Origin: Anaeramoeba flamelloides
Taxonomy: Eukaryota > Metamonada > Anaeramoebidae
Direction: 5' to 3'
Length of the DNA stretch: 64,000 nt
NCBI GenBank assembly: GCA_027625915.1
Contig: JANTQA010000060.1
Span: forward strand, 3,906,001 to 3,970,000
Positions 1 to 11,290 of the stretch are shown here, in pieces. Below the pieces are notes generated by a model that made no database searches, had not been told where the DNA came from, and saw only the letters and a program-made list of their open reading frames with translations. The position numbers and the translations under genes were made by a program. Position 1 is the first letter of the stretch. The number at the start of each line of letters is the position of its first letter.

Positions 1-834
1 CTGAAATAATAACTGATACAAAATTTGATCAAATTATGAACAAAAAATCAAGCAAAGCAAGAAGCGATAAATGAAACGAAAAAAAAAATAAAAATTCTGA
101 AAAAATTGGAAAAAGATAAAAATACAATCAAATTTCTTCAGGAATCAAATGAAATAATTGAAAAAGATAAAGAAGAGAGGGGAAAAGAAAGGGAAAAAGA
201 ACAACAGAGTAAAAGAGAAATACAAAGAGAAAAAGAATCAAAAGAGATACATAGATTGAATCACAGGAAAATTAGAGATCCAAAGAATTTGAAAGGGAGA
301 AAAAACTTTGAAGAATTTGATCCAAAAATGAATCGGGAAAAATTAATGAAATTAAAAAATGAAAATAAAACAGTTTGGAATCCATCAGAAGAAGATGGAA
401 TAATTTGTGGTAAAAAAATATATTCTCGAGGAAAACACCAAATAAAAATCAAAATAGATCAATTCCCAAAAGAAAATACAGTAAACCAAATCGATTTAGG
501 AGTAATCAAAACCGAAAATAGGGAAAATTTAATCGAAAACGTAAATTACGAAGGAACATATTTTTTTTCAAGTTATTGGGATGAGAGAGGAAACGAAAGC
601 CAAAAAGTCAAAAAAGAAAACGGAAAATGGAAAAGAAAAAATTACTATAATAAAATAAAAATAAAAAAAAATGACATTTTCGAAATTTTTCTCGATATGG
701 ACCAAAAAAAAATCTCATTCAAATTAAATGAAAAAAATCTTGAAGGATGGGAAAATTTACCCGAAAAAGTAAAGTTTTTTGCCTATTTGGAGGGGCTAGA
801 AGGAAAAGAAAAAAACCAAATAACAATAATTTGA
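1..834 (+). CDS. SPRY-domain protein, C-terminal part of a TRIM-like (B-box/coiled-coil/SPRY) gene
   Basis: The frame is open from about base 40 to a TGA at 832-834. It encodes a Lys/Glu-rich coiled-coil tail and then a SPRY domain. The SPRY part begins near the first in-frame ATG (base 328) and carries typical marks: CGKKIYSRGKHQIKIKID early, ISFKLNEKNLEGW and FFAYLEGLEG late. SPRY domains bind protein partners; in TRIM-like proteins they follow a B-box and coiled coil. The decayed paralogue at 22.5-21.2 kb shows that architecture. Compared with that copy, an A-run near bases 42-47 is one base longer here, which breaks the reading frame between coiled-coil halves, and the stop at 37-39 follows. 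So this may be a 5'-broken copy or may start at 328 as a SPRY-only protein. The N-terminus lies outside the window. I see no ligand or substrate information. Confidence 0.6.
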
Positions 835-1400
835 GGAAATGATGAGGATTTTTATTTATTCATGTTCCCATATATACGCGCGACCCCCCCAGGTCTAAAT
901 TTGATCAAAGATCCTTGTAGTCTAAATACCTGGAGTTCCATTACTAGAATTAAGGTCATTCCAGATGAGAATTGTTCGTTTTTCCGACATGAACTCCTTC
1001 TCTTTTGATCCAAAGATCAGAAAAAAAATATTAAACGATTCAAAAGTTCTCAAATGAAGATGATCCACTCAGCCCACAGAAGATACATTACAGAGGATTC
1101 TTTTTGATCAAAAACTTAGAAATGAAGGGGGAACCATATAATAGGTCCAAAAGAAAAAAGAATATAAAATTTTAAAATCCTTATTTTTTTGATAATTATT
1201 TTAGGATATTCTAATTTATTTTTATAATCAAAAAAACAAAAGATTAAATAAAATTAATACTGATCTATTTTATATTTTTAAATTTTAATTTTTTCGAAAA
1301 AGAGAGAAAGTTAGAAAGAGAGTGAATTAGTTAAAACAAATATTGAAATATTTAAAAAAGAGAAGTTAACATCACTATTTGATATTAAGTTAGAACTTAA
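1..1400 (+). repeat. Inverted-duplication arm 1 (SPRY gene plus 3' flank)
   Basis: The SPRY coding region and about 560 bases of 3' flank are recognisable in reverse complement at about 20640-22330. Shared landmarks in the flank are a C-run (G-run in the other arm) near 890/21115, the phrase around 'gaagatgatccac' near 1055, and the 'gagagaaagttag' motif near 1300. The homology fades after about base 1400. Because the flank is copied with the gene, this is a DNA-level duplication of at least 1.4 kb. Confidence 0.8.
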
Positions 1401-1960
1401 ATAGAAGAATTTAAAAATATTAAAATGAATTTTCAAAGATCTATAATTTTGATTTTTAAAATGAGATTGAAATTAAAAACAATAAAGAAGTAGTTTCTCA
1501 AACCTTTAATATTTCAACCAATAAGCACAATTGAAAATAATCAATAAAGATCTCGAATAATTAAATTATGAATGAATAAAAGAGCAATCAAATCAACCAA
1601 ACAACAAAAGTATTATAAAATTATTTATACAATAATCTAATCTTTTGAATTCGAAATAAGAAGGAAAAGACAATATAAACAATTACAATTGACAATTAAC
1701 AGTTTTTCTATTTATTTTTATTTGAAAGATTAATTCTGTAAAAAAAAAAAAAAAAAGATAAAAATAGATTGTTATACTTTGATTGCGATGACATCAAAAA
1801 GAGCGCTTTCCTAAATACCCAAATTCAAGACTTTACAGCATTTGTCTCAATGTATTTTTAATAATAATAAGATATTGAGATTTAAATAGATTTTCAAAGA
1901 AATTGAGAAGAAGTATTTGATTGAAAAGAAGGGTTTAAAATACATTTATAAATAATTTAC
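835..1960. other. Non-coding flank, no gene seen
   Basis: Bases 835-1400 are the 3' flank shared with the inverted copy. Bases 1400-1960 are AT-rich with short homopolymers (for example an A-run at 1740-1756). I see no open frame, RNA gene or repeat family there. Confidence 0.6.
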
Positions 1961-1968
1961 AAATATGT

Positions 1969-2352
1969 TTAGTTGTCTAATTGTTTGTTTTGGTTCTTAA
2001 AATTGAATTGAAATGTTTTTACAAGTTTTTCAAGCAAAAGGTCGATTTCTTCTCTAATCTTCAAATCAGTTGCTAATATATGATTTTGATAGGTATCTGA
2101 AGAACTGTTGAAAACAATTCTTACTATTGAATCCAAATTTGAGTGAAAACTCATCATTTGAAAAAAAGATGAATTTTAAAAGCGATTATAAAAGAAATGA
2201 TTAAATAATTTAGAAAATATTGTATAAATATGGTTCAAAATAACGGTACTTTGGCACTTCTTGGAATTTTCTTCTTCAAAAGTAAGTTTAGTTTCAATTT
2301 TCATTTTCAAATTTTGAAAATCGGTTAATTTATAATCTGATTTTTTAACCAT
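1969..2352 (-). CDS. Candidate small two-exon gene, weakly Mediator MED22-like
   Basis: A minus-strand reading frame of 62 codons ends with TAA at 1969. Its C-terminal part (DTYQNHILATDLKIREEIDL) resembles the Mediator subunit 22 helix in which D-x-Y/E-x-x-x-x-x-A-x-x-x-x-R is followed by a Leu-rich helix; the preceding FHSNLDSIVRI could match its first helix. A second open stretch lies upstream with an ATG at 2352. Joining 2352-2258 to 2149-1969 across a 108-base GT(GCCA)-AG intron keeps frame and gives a 91-residue, mostly helical protein. The donor is weak and the family match is by eye only. MED22 would act in the head module of Mediator in RNA polymerase II transcription. It could equally be an unrelated helical protein or chance. 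Confidence 0.25.
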
Positions 2353-3045
2353 ATATTTAATTTTTGTAATCAAGATTAAAGCAATAAAACTCGAATATTA
2401 AGCTTTTAAACCGAAAATTTTCACTTAATTAAGTTCACAAAAATATTAAGAATTTAAAGCAAAACTAAAATTATTTATTAATGTAATTGAGATCTACCAA
2501 GAGTTAGTGTTCCAGTGAGGAATTGTTTTCAATTTTATTTTTTAAAAATAGGTTGAAATGTCAATCAGCAAAAATATCTTCAAAATTACTTTATTTAACA
2601 ATAAACAAATTCAATCTCATTCTTTTAATCTTCAATAATTCGAATATTTATCTGAATTTTGTTGATATTTCTCAATTAACATTAACCTTGGTTGTTGATT
2701 AATATTTTTGAATGATTATTCATTTTACAATTCCAATTCCCAATCAATTCTAATCATTCAAAAAACAGTAAAAAACGAAAAAAAAACAATCACAAAATAC
2801 AATAACTCAGTGAAGAATCAACACTGATTGTAATTGGTGATTTATTTTTAATTTTTGAGTAAATAAATCTGCACTGATTAAAAAGAGTATCTTGAAACTT
2901 TAAAAATGTGGAAACCAAATCAAAAAAAGCAAATAAGATTGATTTCGTTTTAATCGAAATCAAATATTTTTATTTTTTATACTTTTTACCTTTTCCAAAT
3001 TTCCAATTTAAGTTGTTTGGGTTCCTAATCTTTTTGTTTTTTTAG
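2353..3045. other. Non-coding AT-rich stretch
   Basis: There is no supported gene. The right end (about 3020-3045) is a pyrimidine-rich tract ending in TTTTTTTAG, which looks like a splice acceptor facing the base-balanced island that follows. Confidence 0.5.
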
Positions 3046-3400
3046 GTATTTCGGGAGGTCAAAAGCCAGAAAAAATCATTATCAGAATTGGTGGACTTGT
3101 TCATGACTAACCTAACCAAACTTGTTAATGATCAGATCTAAAACGAATTGAGATGGACTTATGCAACTGAAGAGAACTGAATCCAACGAATGCGATCTGG
3201 AGCCAACCAAAGTGAACCGAATTGGACTTTCCGTACAATCTGTCGAGCCGTTACCTGGACTGGGTTTTTGCTGTAGAGTTGGTATCTTGTACTGGGATTT
3301 TGCGAAAACAAGATTGTGAAAACTTGCAAAAATTAAAAAAAGCAACTCAAAAAAAAAAAAAAGCAAACAAAACAAAAAAATGCAACTCAAATTTGAAAAA
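3046..3400. other. Base-balanced island with exon-like frames on both strands, unassigned
   Basis: This stretch is visibly richer in G and C than its surroundings and is not a copy of any repeat I recognise in the window. On the plus strand, after the acceptor-like TTTTTTTAG, one frame is open for about 33 codons to a TAA and reads as an amphipathic helix (SELVDLFMTNLTKLVNDQI). On the minus strand a frame from about 3390 to a TAG at 3112 reads as ordinary protein in its last 60 codons (for example GSRSHSLDSVLFSCISPSQF) and includes a CAG|GTAAC donor-like site. Neither has an ATG. It may be a terminal exon of a gene with long introns or a decayed gene. Confidence 0.4.
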
Positions 3401-3419
3401 CCAAATCTAATTCTTAGAA

Positions 3420-3995
3420 TCTTAGCACTTTATAGATTCAAACTATCTATAAAGTTCTAAATAACTTAATAAAATAACCTATTTCATTTGATCTATAGTT
3501 GTTCAAATATTTAGATCTCTTTATTAAAACAAGAAATTATTGAAATTATTGATCATATTTTATAGGTATTTCCTACCTATGAAAAAGAGAGATTAATATT
3601 TCATAACAAATTAAAATAAAAAAAATATCTTAATGAATTAATTTCAAATCAAACAGTTTGAAACTAATTTCATTAATTAATAACCGTAAAATCTATGATT
3701 TTACGCAAAAATTTCTGAAAGGGAATTTTTGTAAAAGGACATCTGGAGTGTAATTTACACTTCTTCAATAATAAAAAAATTTTAAAAAAAATCAAATATT
3801 TTTTTAAAGTATTAAAAATAGAAAATTATTATTTACATAACTTCTGGTTGTCGATCTTCGAACTCCTTTGGCGATTAAAAATTCCTCTGGGTTTTACAAT
3901 TTACCTAGAGCTAAAAATTGGTATTGTGGAATTTTTTTGTACTCGAGTTCTTTCAATAACGCGTGTTAACTTTTATAAATTTTGTTTTTCAGACT
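3420..3995. other. Non-coding stretch containing one dispersed repeat
   Basis: No gene is seen. The only structured part is the dispersed repeat at 3676-3790, listed separately; the rest is AT-rich sequence with short direct repeats of 'aaattatt' type. Confidence 0.5.
3676..3790 (+). repeat. Dispersed ~100-bp repeat, copy 1
   Basis: The block runs from 'accgtaaaatctatgatttt' to 'acacttcttcaata' and contains the core AAGGACATCT followed by TAATTTACACTTCTTCAA. Two more copies lie at 12604-12716 (same strand) and 15898-15992 (opposite strand). The core is better conserved than the flanks, so it is a unit. I do not recognise the family. Confidence 0.7.
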
Positions 3996-4500
3996 TTAAG
4001 GACTATGTTTTTAGGTGAAAACAGTGAGATAATCGTTAAAATCGCCCTTGAATAAGTTATGCAATCCAAGTAATATTTGTCCAAGGAGAATTTCTTTAAG
4101 AAAAAATGTGAAATTTTCACAATATTTACTTGGTTAGATCATGCTAAATTTTGATTTTAATATTTTAGAATTTCCATTTCAACTTTCAGAACTCACACTA
4201 TTTTCTTGGGCTGTTCTACACATTTTTTAAATTTACTTTTACAAGTTTGAAATGTTCTCAAATTTGAAATGCACTTGAAAATCCCCAAAAGCCATTTTTT
4301 GAAATTATTTTTTTGTTATTTTCAATTTTCCTTTTCATTGAAAAACATTGAAAAATAGTCTTCATTAAAAAGTAAAGATGACAAAAAATGTTTTTTTTAA
4401 TTGTTGGTTCAATTTCTTATGTGCGAAAAATTTTTTTGAGGAGCTAAAGTGAAATAATACAATTAATCAATCCCCTCAAGGGTGGGAACGTAGTCCTTAA
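3996..4500 (+). mobile_element. MITE-like element, TTAAGGACTA family, copy 1 (505 bp)
   Basis: It begins TTAAGGACTATGTTTTTAGG and ends GGGAACGTAGTCCTTAA, so TTAAGGACTA is inverted at the two ends. There is no coding capacity. Copies at 19086-19593 and 33803-34329 align along the whole length with small indels, which marks a discrete 0.5-kb element. The TTAA at both ends is consistent with piggyBac-type TTAA target duplication, although the GG-starting terminus is not the usual CC one. Confidence 0.85.
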
Positions 4501-4504
4501 CTGT

Positions 4505-6560
4505 TATTTTCCAAATTTTGTGTTTTTTAACTTTGGTTTTTCCTAATTTTTAAATATAAAGTGTTTTGTGTTTTTAATTGTTGTAGAAATGAAACATTTT
4601 CTACAGTGTGTTTATTGTCAAAAAGGAAGTCTGTCTTATTAATAATACTTTCAATCTCCAAGTAATAATTGGAATTTTTAATCAAAGTTTTCCAATATAT
4701 ATCTAATCTTATAATTGAATGAAAAATTGAAAGATCTTGATATAACCCATGAGTGTTGATCGTTTTTAAAGATCTAATTTCTCTCTCGTTATGTAAATGG
4801 CTGAAAAATGATTGATTTTTAAATAATTTTGTAATTGAGAATGTTTTTGTAGAATTTTAATCAGATAAAATATTGATTAATTAACTTTTGATTCAAAATG
4901 AAATATTGCTTCACTGAGGATTCTTATCTCATCCAATAGAGCCAAAAAATGAGAGTGAAATAAATAAATAAAGTCAGTTAATTACAAAACATGGTTTGAA
5001 GACTATGCACTCAAGGAAAATTGGAAAATGAATTGAAATTTGAGTATCATTTCAATTTCAAAAAACTTTGAAAAATTCAAGACTTCACTTTTGTTAATTT
5101 AGATATCAATAAAAATGTTTTTCAGAAAAGCTCCGTTTCTTTTAATCCTTTTGGTTGTTTGTAATGGATCAAACTGAAAGATTTGTTTGTTATAAATTTT
5201 AGTGTTGATTTGTAAAAATTTGGTTTAATTAGATTTCAATTCTGAGGAGATTGGTCTTGAAGGCTGTAGAAAAAACACTTTGATAACATGATCTATCGTA
5301 TATATTTTTTGATTTGAAAGTCTACAGTTTGTTAAATAATCCTTGCTGACTTCTTTAAATATTTTTAATCAAACTTTTTATTGTTGTTTGGGAATTTTTT
5401 GGTTTTTAATTGTTGTTTTGGAAATTGTTGAGTAGTGTTTTTTGTTTTTAATTTTTAATGAGATTAGATATTTTCAAGAGTATGTTTATTTTTCTAAAAG
5501 AAGCATTATTTGTTCATAATACTTTACATTCATCAAGATACAGCAATTTTTTTTAAAAGATCCATCAAAATATTTTTATATTCTAATTGAAAGAAAACAT
5601 AAAGATCTTCATTAGTCAATGAGAATAGATATTTTTAGAGATCTAATTCGCTCTCATTATTACTCAAAATATATTTTCAAATACTTTGACCATTTATCTT
5701 GTAGATTTTAATGGGATTAAATTTCAGCTGATTAACTTTAGTTTCTATTTGGAATATTGTTACATCAAGTATTCTTGGTTCGTCCAATGTATATCACAAA
5801 ATTTAAACAAGAACAAGATAAATAAATAATAGCACCAATTTTAAGAGTTGATTTTTAGGCTAATTGCTCAAGTAAAAATTGAAAATAACTGTTGTGGATT
5901 AAAAGTAAAACAGGGTTTTTTTAATGGAGAAAATTAATCAAAAACCGAAAGTCAGATCGATTAATAATGAAATCAATATTTTAATAAAGACCAAATGAAG
6001 GGCTCATCTGAATAACAGTTTTTTTAATACTTTCTTTTGGTATGGAGTTTTTCTTTGATTGATCAATAACATTAAAAATTAGTTCAAAATTTGGATTATT
6101 TTTACTATATTTAAAAACCACATCAATAATTTTGATAAGAAAGTTGATTTAAATCGATTTTTTTTTGGTTTGGTTGGGTAAAATCTAATGGACTATGATT
6201 TAAAGTTGATTGGTTTCTTCTTTGGAATGATTTTAGTTTTCATTTTCAGATTTCAATGGTTTCTGTGATTCTATTAGTGTTCACAAAGAAAAACTATGAT
6301 GAACTTTTTTTCCAGTTTCACTTTTAATCCACAACTGTAAAGTGAAATTATTAAATCATATCTATTTCATAAAAACTTGAAAATTTTTGAAATCTTTTTG
6401 AAAAATTTAAAAGATCCAATAAAAGAGTTTTTCAGAAAAATCTTTGTCTTTTTTTTTTGTTTTTTTTTAATTAGATCCATTTGAAAGATTTGGTGATTCT
6501 ACGTTTTGTTGACAAGTTTGTAAAAATTTGATTGGGTTTGTTCAAAAATAGGGTAACTGA
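4505..6560 (+). repeat. Diverged tandem duplication of a 0.9-1.1 kb unit
   Basis: Unit 1 (about 4517-5380) and unit 2 (about 5381-6560) align in the same orientation. Both contain a TTTTTAATTGTTGT start, an 'aaagatct...gtc/gagt...aatgag' middle with 'agatctaattyctctc', an 'attgcttcactgaggattct'-like late block and a TTTTTCAGAAAA block. Unit 2 is longer because a separate element sits inside it at 5886-6339. A third copy lies inverted at the right edge of the window (about 63420-64000). There is no reading frame in any copy. Confidence 0.7.
5886..6339. mobile_element. Small inverted-repeat element inside the tandem unit (454 bp)
   Basis: The left end reads TAACTGTTGTGGATTAAAAG and the right end is the complement of TTACAGTTGTGGATTAAAAG, giving terminal inverted repeats of about 25 bases with few mismatches. 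It is non-coding and interrupts the second tandem unit, so it inserted after that duplication. It looks like a MITE of a TA-targeting family. Confidence 0.65.
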
Positions 6561-7550
6561 AGTTGGAAGATTTTGGAACAATGATTTGGTTTCTGGTACT
6601 ATTGTAAATAGTGTTTGATTTGTAAAGTTCAGTTTTACAAAACTGTATTTTTAAGGGAATAATCAAATAAATTTCAAAAACCACAATTAAAAACAAAAAA
6701 ACAATATTAAAAAAAAAAAACAAACAACAATTATTTTCAAAAACAATCCAAATGATTTACAAAAAAACAAATTAAAAACTCAGCAGGGATTATTTAAACA
6801 TACTGTAAAAGTCAAAAAAGGTTGTTGAACAAAGTGTAAACCACCTTACCAACAAAATTCTTCAACAACAAAACCAACCAATGGAAACAATAAACACAGT
6901 TGCATATCTACAGCTGTCACCACAACCGAACTTATCAGACTAACAAACAAATTTAATACAGGTATTTGGATAATTAATAGGAAACAATTTTGGCTTGCAT
7001 TTTGTTGATTTTTCTTACGAATCTGGCTTTCAAAGAAATAAGTTGCTGTTTGTGATTCTCATAGAAAATGATTAAAAATTGAGATAATTAGAAGCAAAAT
7101 ATAGTTCGTTTGTTGTAAAATAAATGGAACAAAATACTGCTAAATTTGAAAAAACCTATATAAATTCCAATTTTTTAATTCCATAAATCAGTATAAAATA
7201 TTAATTTTCTCTTAGAATTAAAGTGCTTTGATTATTTGTTTTCATTATTGGGTATGTGATTATTTTTTGAAAGATAAATGAAAATTTTGATCTTTTTATT
7301 TTGCAATAAATAGTAGTTCACCACTATAATCCCAAATACCAATATTAAATCCAACAGTACAGCAATCAAAAATTATAAAAACAAAACGATACAACAGCCA
7401 AAATAATAATTAAGAAGATCAAAATTGAAAATAATTTTGTGTTCAATTTCCATTTTTGTCTTTTTTTGAACTCTACTTTTAAGGCAGTTCTTGATAAATA
7501 ATTTTTTGAATACCCAACTAATTTTACATTCTTTTATTATATGTCTTACG
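6561..7550. other. Non-coding stretch
   Basis: No gene is supported. Near 7108-7150 and 7274-7318 it carries short pieces of the repeat pair seen complete at 51453-51672 (GTTTGTTGTAAAATAAAT, and TTTGATCTTTTTATTTTGCA). The rest is unremarkable AT-rich sequence. Confidence 0.5.
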
Positions 7551-7559
7551 GTACGATAT

Positions 7560-8850
7560 CAGTACTATTTTATTTTTTTTTCTTTTGGGTATTTTTTCCA
7601 ATAAATCGATCCTTCAATTTTTAAATGAAGTGCTTTAGGTTTTTCAAACATATTTTTTTCAAAAATACCAACTTTGCAATGTCTGTAATTGTTTTCTCTT
7701 AAAAAAAATTTTAGGATGATCAGTTTCAAAAAAAAAGTTTTACATACAATTAATTCAACTTGTGAATTTTTGCTTTCCTTTCGTAATATAACGTGAAACA
7801 AAAAAATTGTAAAAAACATTTATTTTCTTTCATTGTGTTGTGATAAAAATTGTAAAAAGCATTTTTTTTCTTTCTTTATGTTGTAACAAAAATTCTTTCG
7901 TTTCAACTTGTAAGGTTTCATTCTGAAACATTACAAAAATTATTGCTTTTAAAGGCACCTAAAGCTCCATTAGAGCCAATCTATCCAACTTGAGAATTTT
8001 TCTTTCATTATGAAGTTTAACTTCACTACAAGGAAAATTTAAACACTGGAAATGAAAGTTAGCCTAAACTATTCATTGGATTTCAGTTATACTTCTTTTA
8101 TAAATTATTTTTTCAAAGTTATTATAATTTTATGTAATAAAAAAAGGATAGCTATTAAACTCATGAAAATCCGAACACACCCCTTTTCAAAAATACTGAC
8201 TTTTGAAAAAAAACACCTATTTTCAGGGTATTTTTTTATTGGAAAAAGTTGAAATGAATTAATTTTTGATTGAACATTAAGATTTAAAAAAGAATATATG
8301 TTAAAGAAATTTGCAGAAAACAATCGGGAACGTATATAAAAACTCAAACATGGAAAAAAAATAAAATGATAAAAAATATTCCAAAAAACAGATAAAAAAT
8401 CAGATTTTCAATTTAATTTAGCAATATCTTTTGATTGAAATATTTTGTGCTATTTTCAAATTGAAAAATATGTTTCCTTTTAGACTATTAAAAAAATACT
8501 TGAAAATTATGTCTCTACTAAGTCAATTAAAAAATTCAAAAATTTTACAATTAAAAATGAAAAAAATATTACTGAAAAATTTCATTTTTTTTTCAATTTC
8601 TATTAATATCTATTAAAGTTGTAAACCTCATTGAAAATTGTTATGTATAATAATGTTTATTATATGAGTGTATTTCAAAAATACAAAATTTAGAGATTTT
8701 TTGAAAAAATTTTTCTTGTATTGTAGTGTTGTCATAAAAAAATTGCTTTAAACAATTTTTGTCACAACACAATGAAAGAAAATAAATGTTTTTTACAATT
8801 TTTTTGTTTCACGTTATATTACGAAAGGAAAGAAAAAATTCACAAGTTGA
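7560..8850. mobile_element. Foldback-type element with ~100-base inner inverted arms
   Basis: Bases 7747-7852 and 8745-8848 are near-identical in opposite orientation; both contain TTTCGTAATATAACGTGAAA and a block of 'acatttattttctttcattg'. Short frames inside run through the arms and show no protein similarity. The outer limits are unclear. A second weaker inverted pair (around 7570-7660 and 8180-8240) lies inside. Confidence 0.6.
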
Positions 8851-11290
8851 ATAAATTTGCTGTATCATTTGATGAGGAATGAATGGAATGGGACTTGTTT
8901 TTGAAAATTAACAAAAAATATTTAAAATGTGATTTGAGTCCGGTGATAATGTCCTACAATTAGCTATTGTTTTAGCAATAAATAAAACAATTCTAGACTT
9001 AAAAGGTATCTATTGGGCTTTTTGAATGACAATGAAGAAATAATGATTCTTGAAGTTGGAATACTTTTGGTATTTCAGGCTGATTAGTGGACTTTTATTT
9101 TTCTAAAAATAGATTATGAAATTTTAGGTTACATTTACAGTTCTTGAAAAGTGAGAGTACCCACGTTTTTGTTTATCATTGGGTGTGTACAGCCCTCTCT
9201 ATATTAAAGCGAAATATGAGTCTAAAAAAAAATTAAATGAGAAATGGTGAATTAAAATTTGATTTTTATAGTGGGTGGTAAACTTGATCAATGAAAACAT
9301 TTTTTATCTTTACCTTCTTTCTGGTTCTATTAATTTGATCTTGCCAATCATTTAAACAAACAACTTGACTCTACTAAATATTGCTTTTTTTTTGATTATG
9401 AATCGATTTTAAAATTTGGGCAAAGAGTACATTATCCCCGGATTCTTAGTTATATTCAAATCAATCAAATACTTTACTTCAGAGCAAAATTTCAAAAAAT
9501 TCTAAAATCCAAAAGATGTAAAAATTTTCAAACATTTTTTGTATATCCCTTAGCACCCCAAATAAACTAATAACCTTTCAACCAAAATTTTTAATTACTA
9601 TTTTATCAAAGGATTCTAAGATATAGAATTTATAAAAAATTATCTTTGAAAGAAAAATTTATAATTAAAAATTGTACAGTTACTTACAATAAAAAAATAA
9701 CTTGAAAAAAAAATTTATACATTGGTAATTTTTTTTTGGTTATTATGATTTTATTATTTTTCCTTTCAAATTTTTCCAAAAAAAAATAATTTTTTTTTTT
9801 TTTTTTGAAAAGTTTGTTGACAACAAAAACCTCTAAGTTTTAGTGATTAAAACAGATCTTACTTTGTGAATCATTTTTGGGTCACTTTTCATCCCAAAAT
9901 TGCCTAAACTACTTTATTAAATAATTTATTCATTACAAAAGTTATTTTAACATCACATAGAAAAATTGTTTTATCATCTGATTAACATTCAATAATAATA
10001 TCAATATTTGATTCTTAATAATTTAAAAATAAAAAAAAATATAAATTAAAAATAAATAATATTTATTTTTAATTGTAAAATTTGTGAAATTTTTTCAACA
10101 AGATTTTTTTCGAAATTTAAATAATTTGGCCAATTGTTTGTGTCTGATTAATAATTGTTTTTTTTTTTATTTATTTTTACTATTGTTTAATTTTTGACTT
10201 TTTAAAATCTAGATATAAAACAAATAATATTATTGAATTAGAGACCATATATCATAACTTATTTTCCAAGATCTGAATTAATTTATAAAGGATAAATTCA
10301 AATTTCACAAATATATTATTCAAATTTTTACAAATAACAAAATTAAAAAAAAAAAAATATTTAGTTTCGAAGATTATTTTATTATCTTGAAAATATTTAA
10401 GAGTTATTTTTTTTTTTTTTTAAATTTAGGTATAGATTATTTATCGATTAAAAAGTTATTTATTATTTAATTCCAATTTATTAAATGAAATTATTTTGCA
10501 ATTTTTTTTTTTTTGTATTTTCGAGTAATTTCTATTACTTAATTAAAAGTTTTAGAAAAATATTCATATTATACTTTTAATTTTGGCCTAAAGAAAAAAA
10601 TTTGATTTTTCTCTTGATTTAATATAGATTGAAATTTTTTCTAAAAAAAAAAAATGAATTTTTTCGAGTGATATATTTTTTTATTTATTTATTTTTTTTC
10701 ATCATAAAATTAACAATGTTGTTTATTATTATTATTATTAATAAATGAATGTGTTGAGTTTTGAATTACTATTATTATAATAAAATTTCAGATTGTTAAA
10801 AATAAAAATTATTAAAAAAATGTAAAAATGAATAATTATTATTTTTTTTTCCAATTTCAAAAAAAAAATCAATAATATAACTCCTTTATCTTTGAACTAT
10901 TTTGACTGTTTATTATTATAAAAATCTCGATTAAAGACAAATAAGAAAATAAATATATTAGCACATCAGTTTCATTTTAAATCTTTTTTAAAAAACTTGA
11001 TGAATTTTGAGCAAATCCGGAGTGCTTAGGGATATATATATATATATATATACATATATAAATTTTCAAAAAGAAAAAAAATCAAAAGTATAATTATTTC
11101 TTTTTCTTTTAAATAAGGAAATATTTTTTTGCTCTTGTAGATTGAATGAAAAAATCCAAAATTAAAAAGAAAAATTATCAAAAAAAAAAAAATCAAAAAA
11201 GTTTCGAGAAGAATTCTCAAACAAAACAAAACAAAACAAAACAAAAAAACAACAAAATTCTGTATTAAAAATTAAAAAAAATCTAAGAAT
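8850..11290. other. 2.4 kb without a supported gene
   Basis: This is very AT-rich sequence with many long A and T runs and a TA run at 11033-11052. The only repeat I can place is 9535-9690, which matches 25835-25970 in opposite orientation. The last 60 bases before 11291 would be the 3' untranslated region of the syntaxin gene on the minus strand. Confidence 0.55.
9535..9690 (-). repeat. Dispersed ~140-bp repeat, inverted copy at 25835-25970
   Basis: Shared text, read on the complementary strand of this copy, includes TTGGTTGAAAGGT, 'taaaattt' blocks and 'agatatagaatttataaaaa'. Both copies lie among other repeats. No ends or coding potential are visible. Confidence 0.6.

Noticed and set aside
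3996-4500. Solo LTR
   Set aside because: The ends are inverted, not TG...CA direct repeats, and several copies have TTAA flanks.
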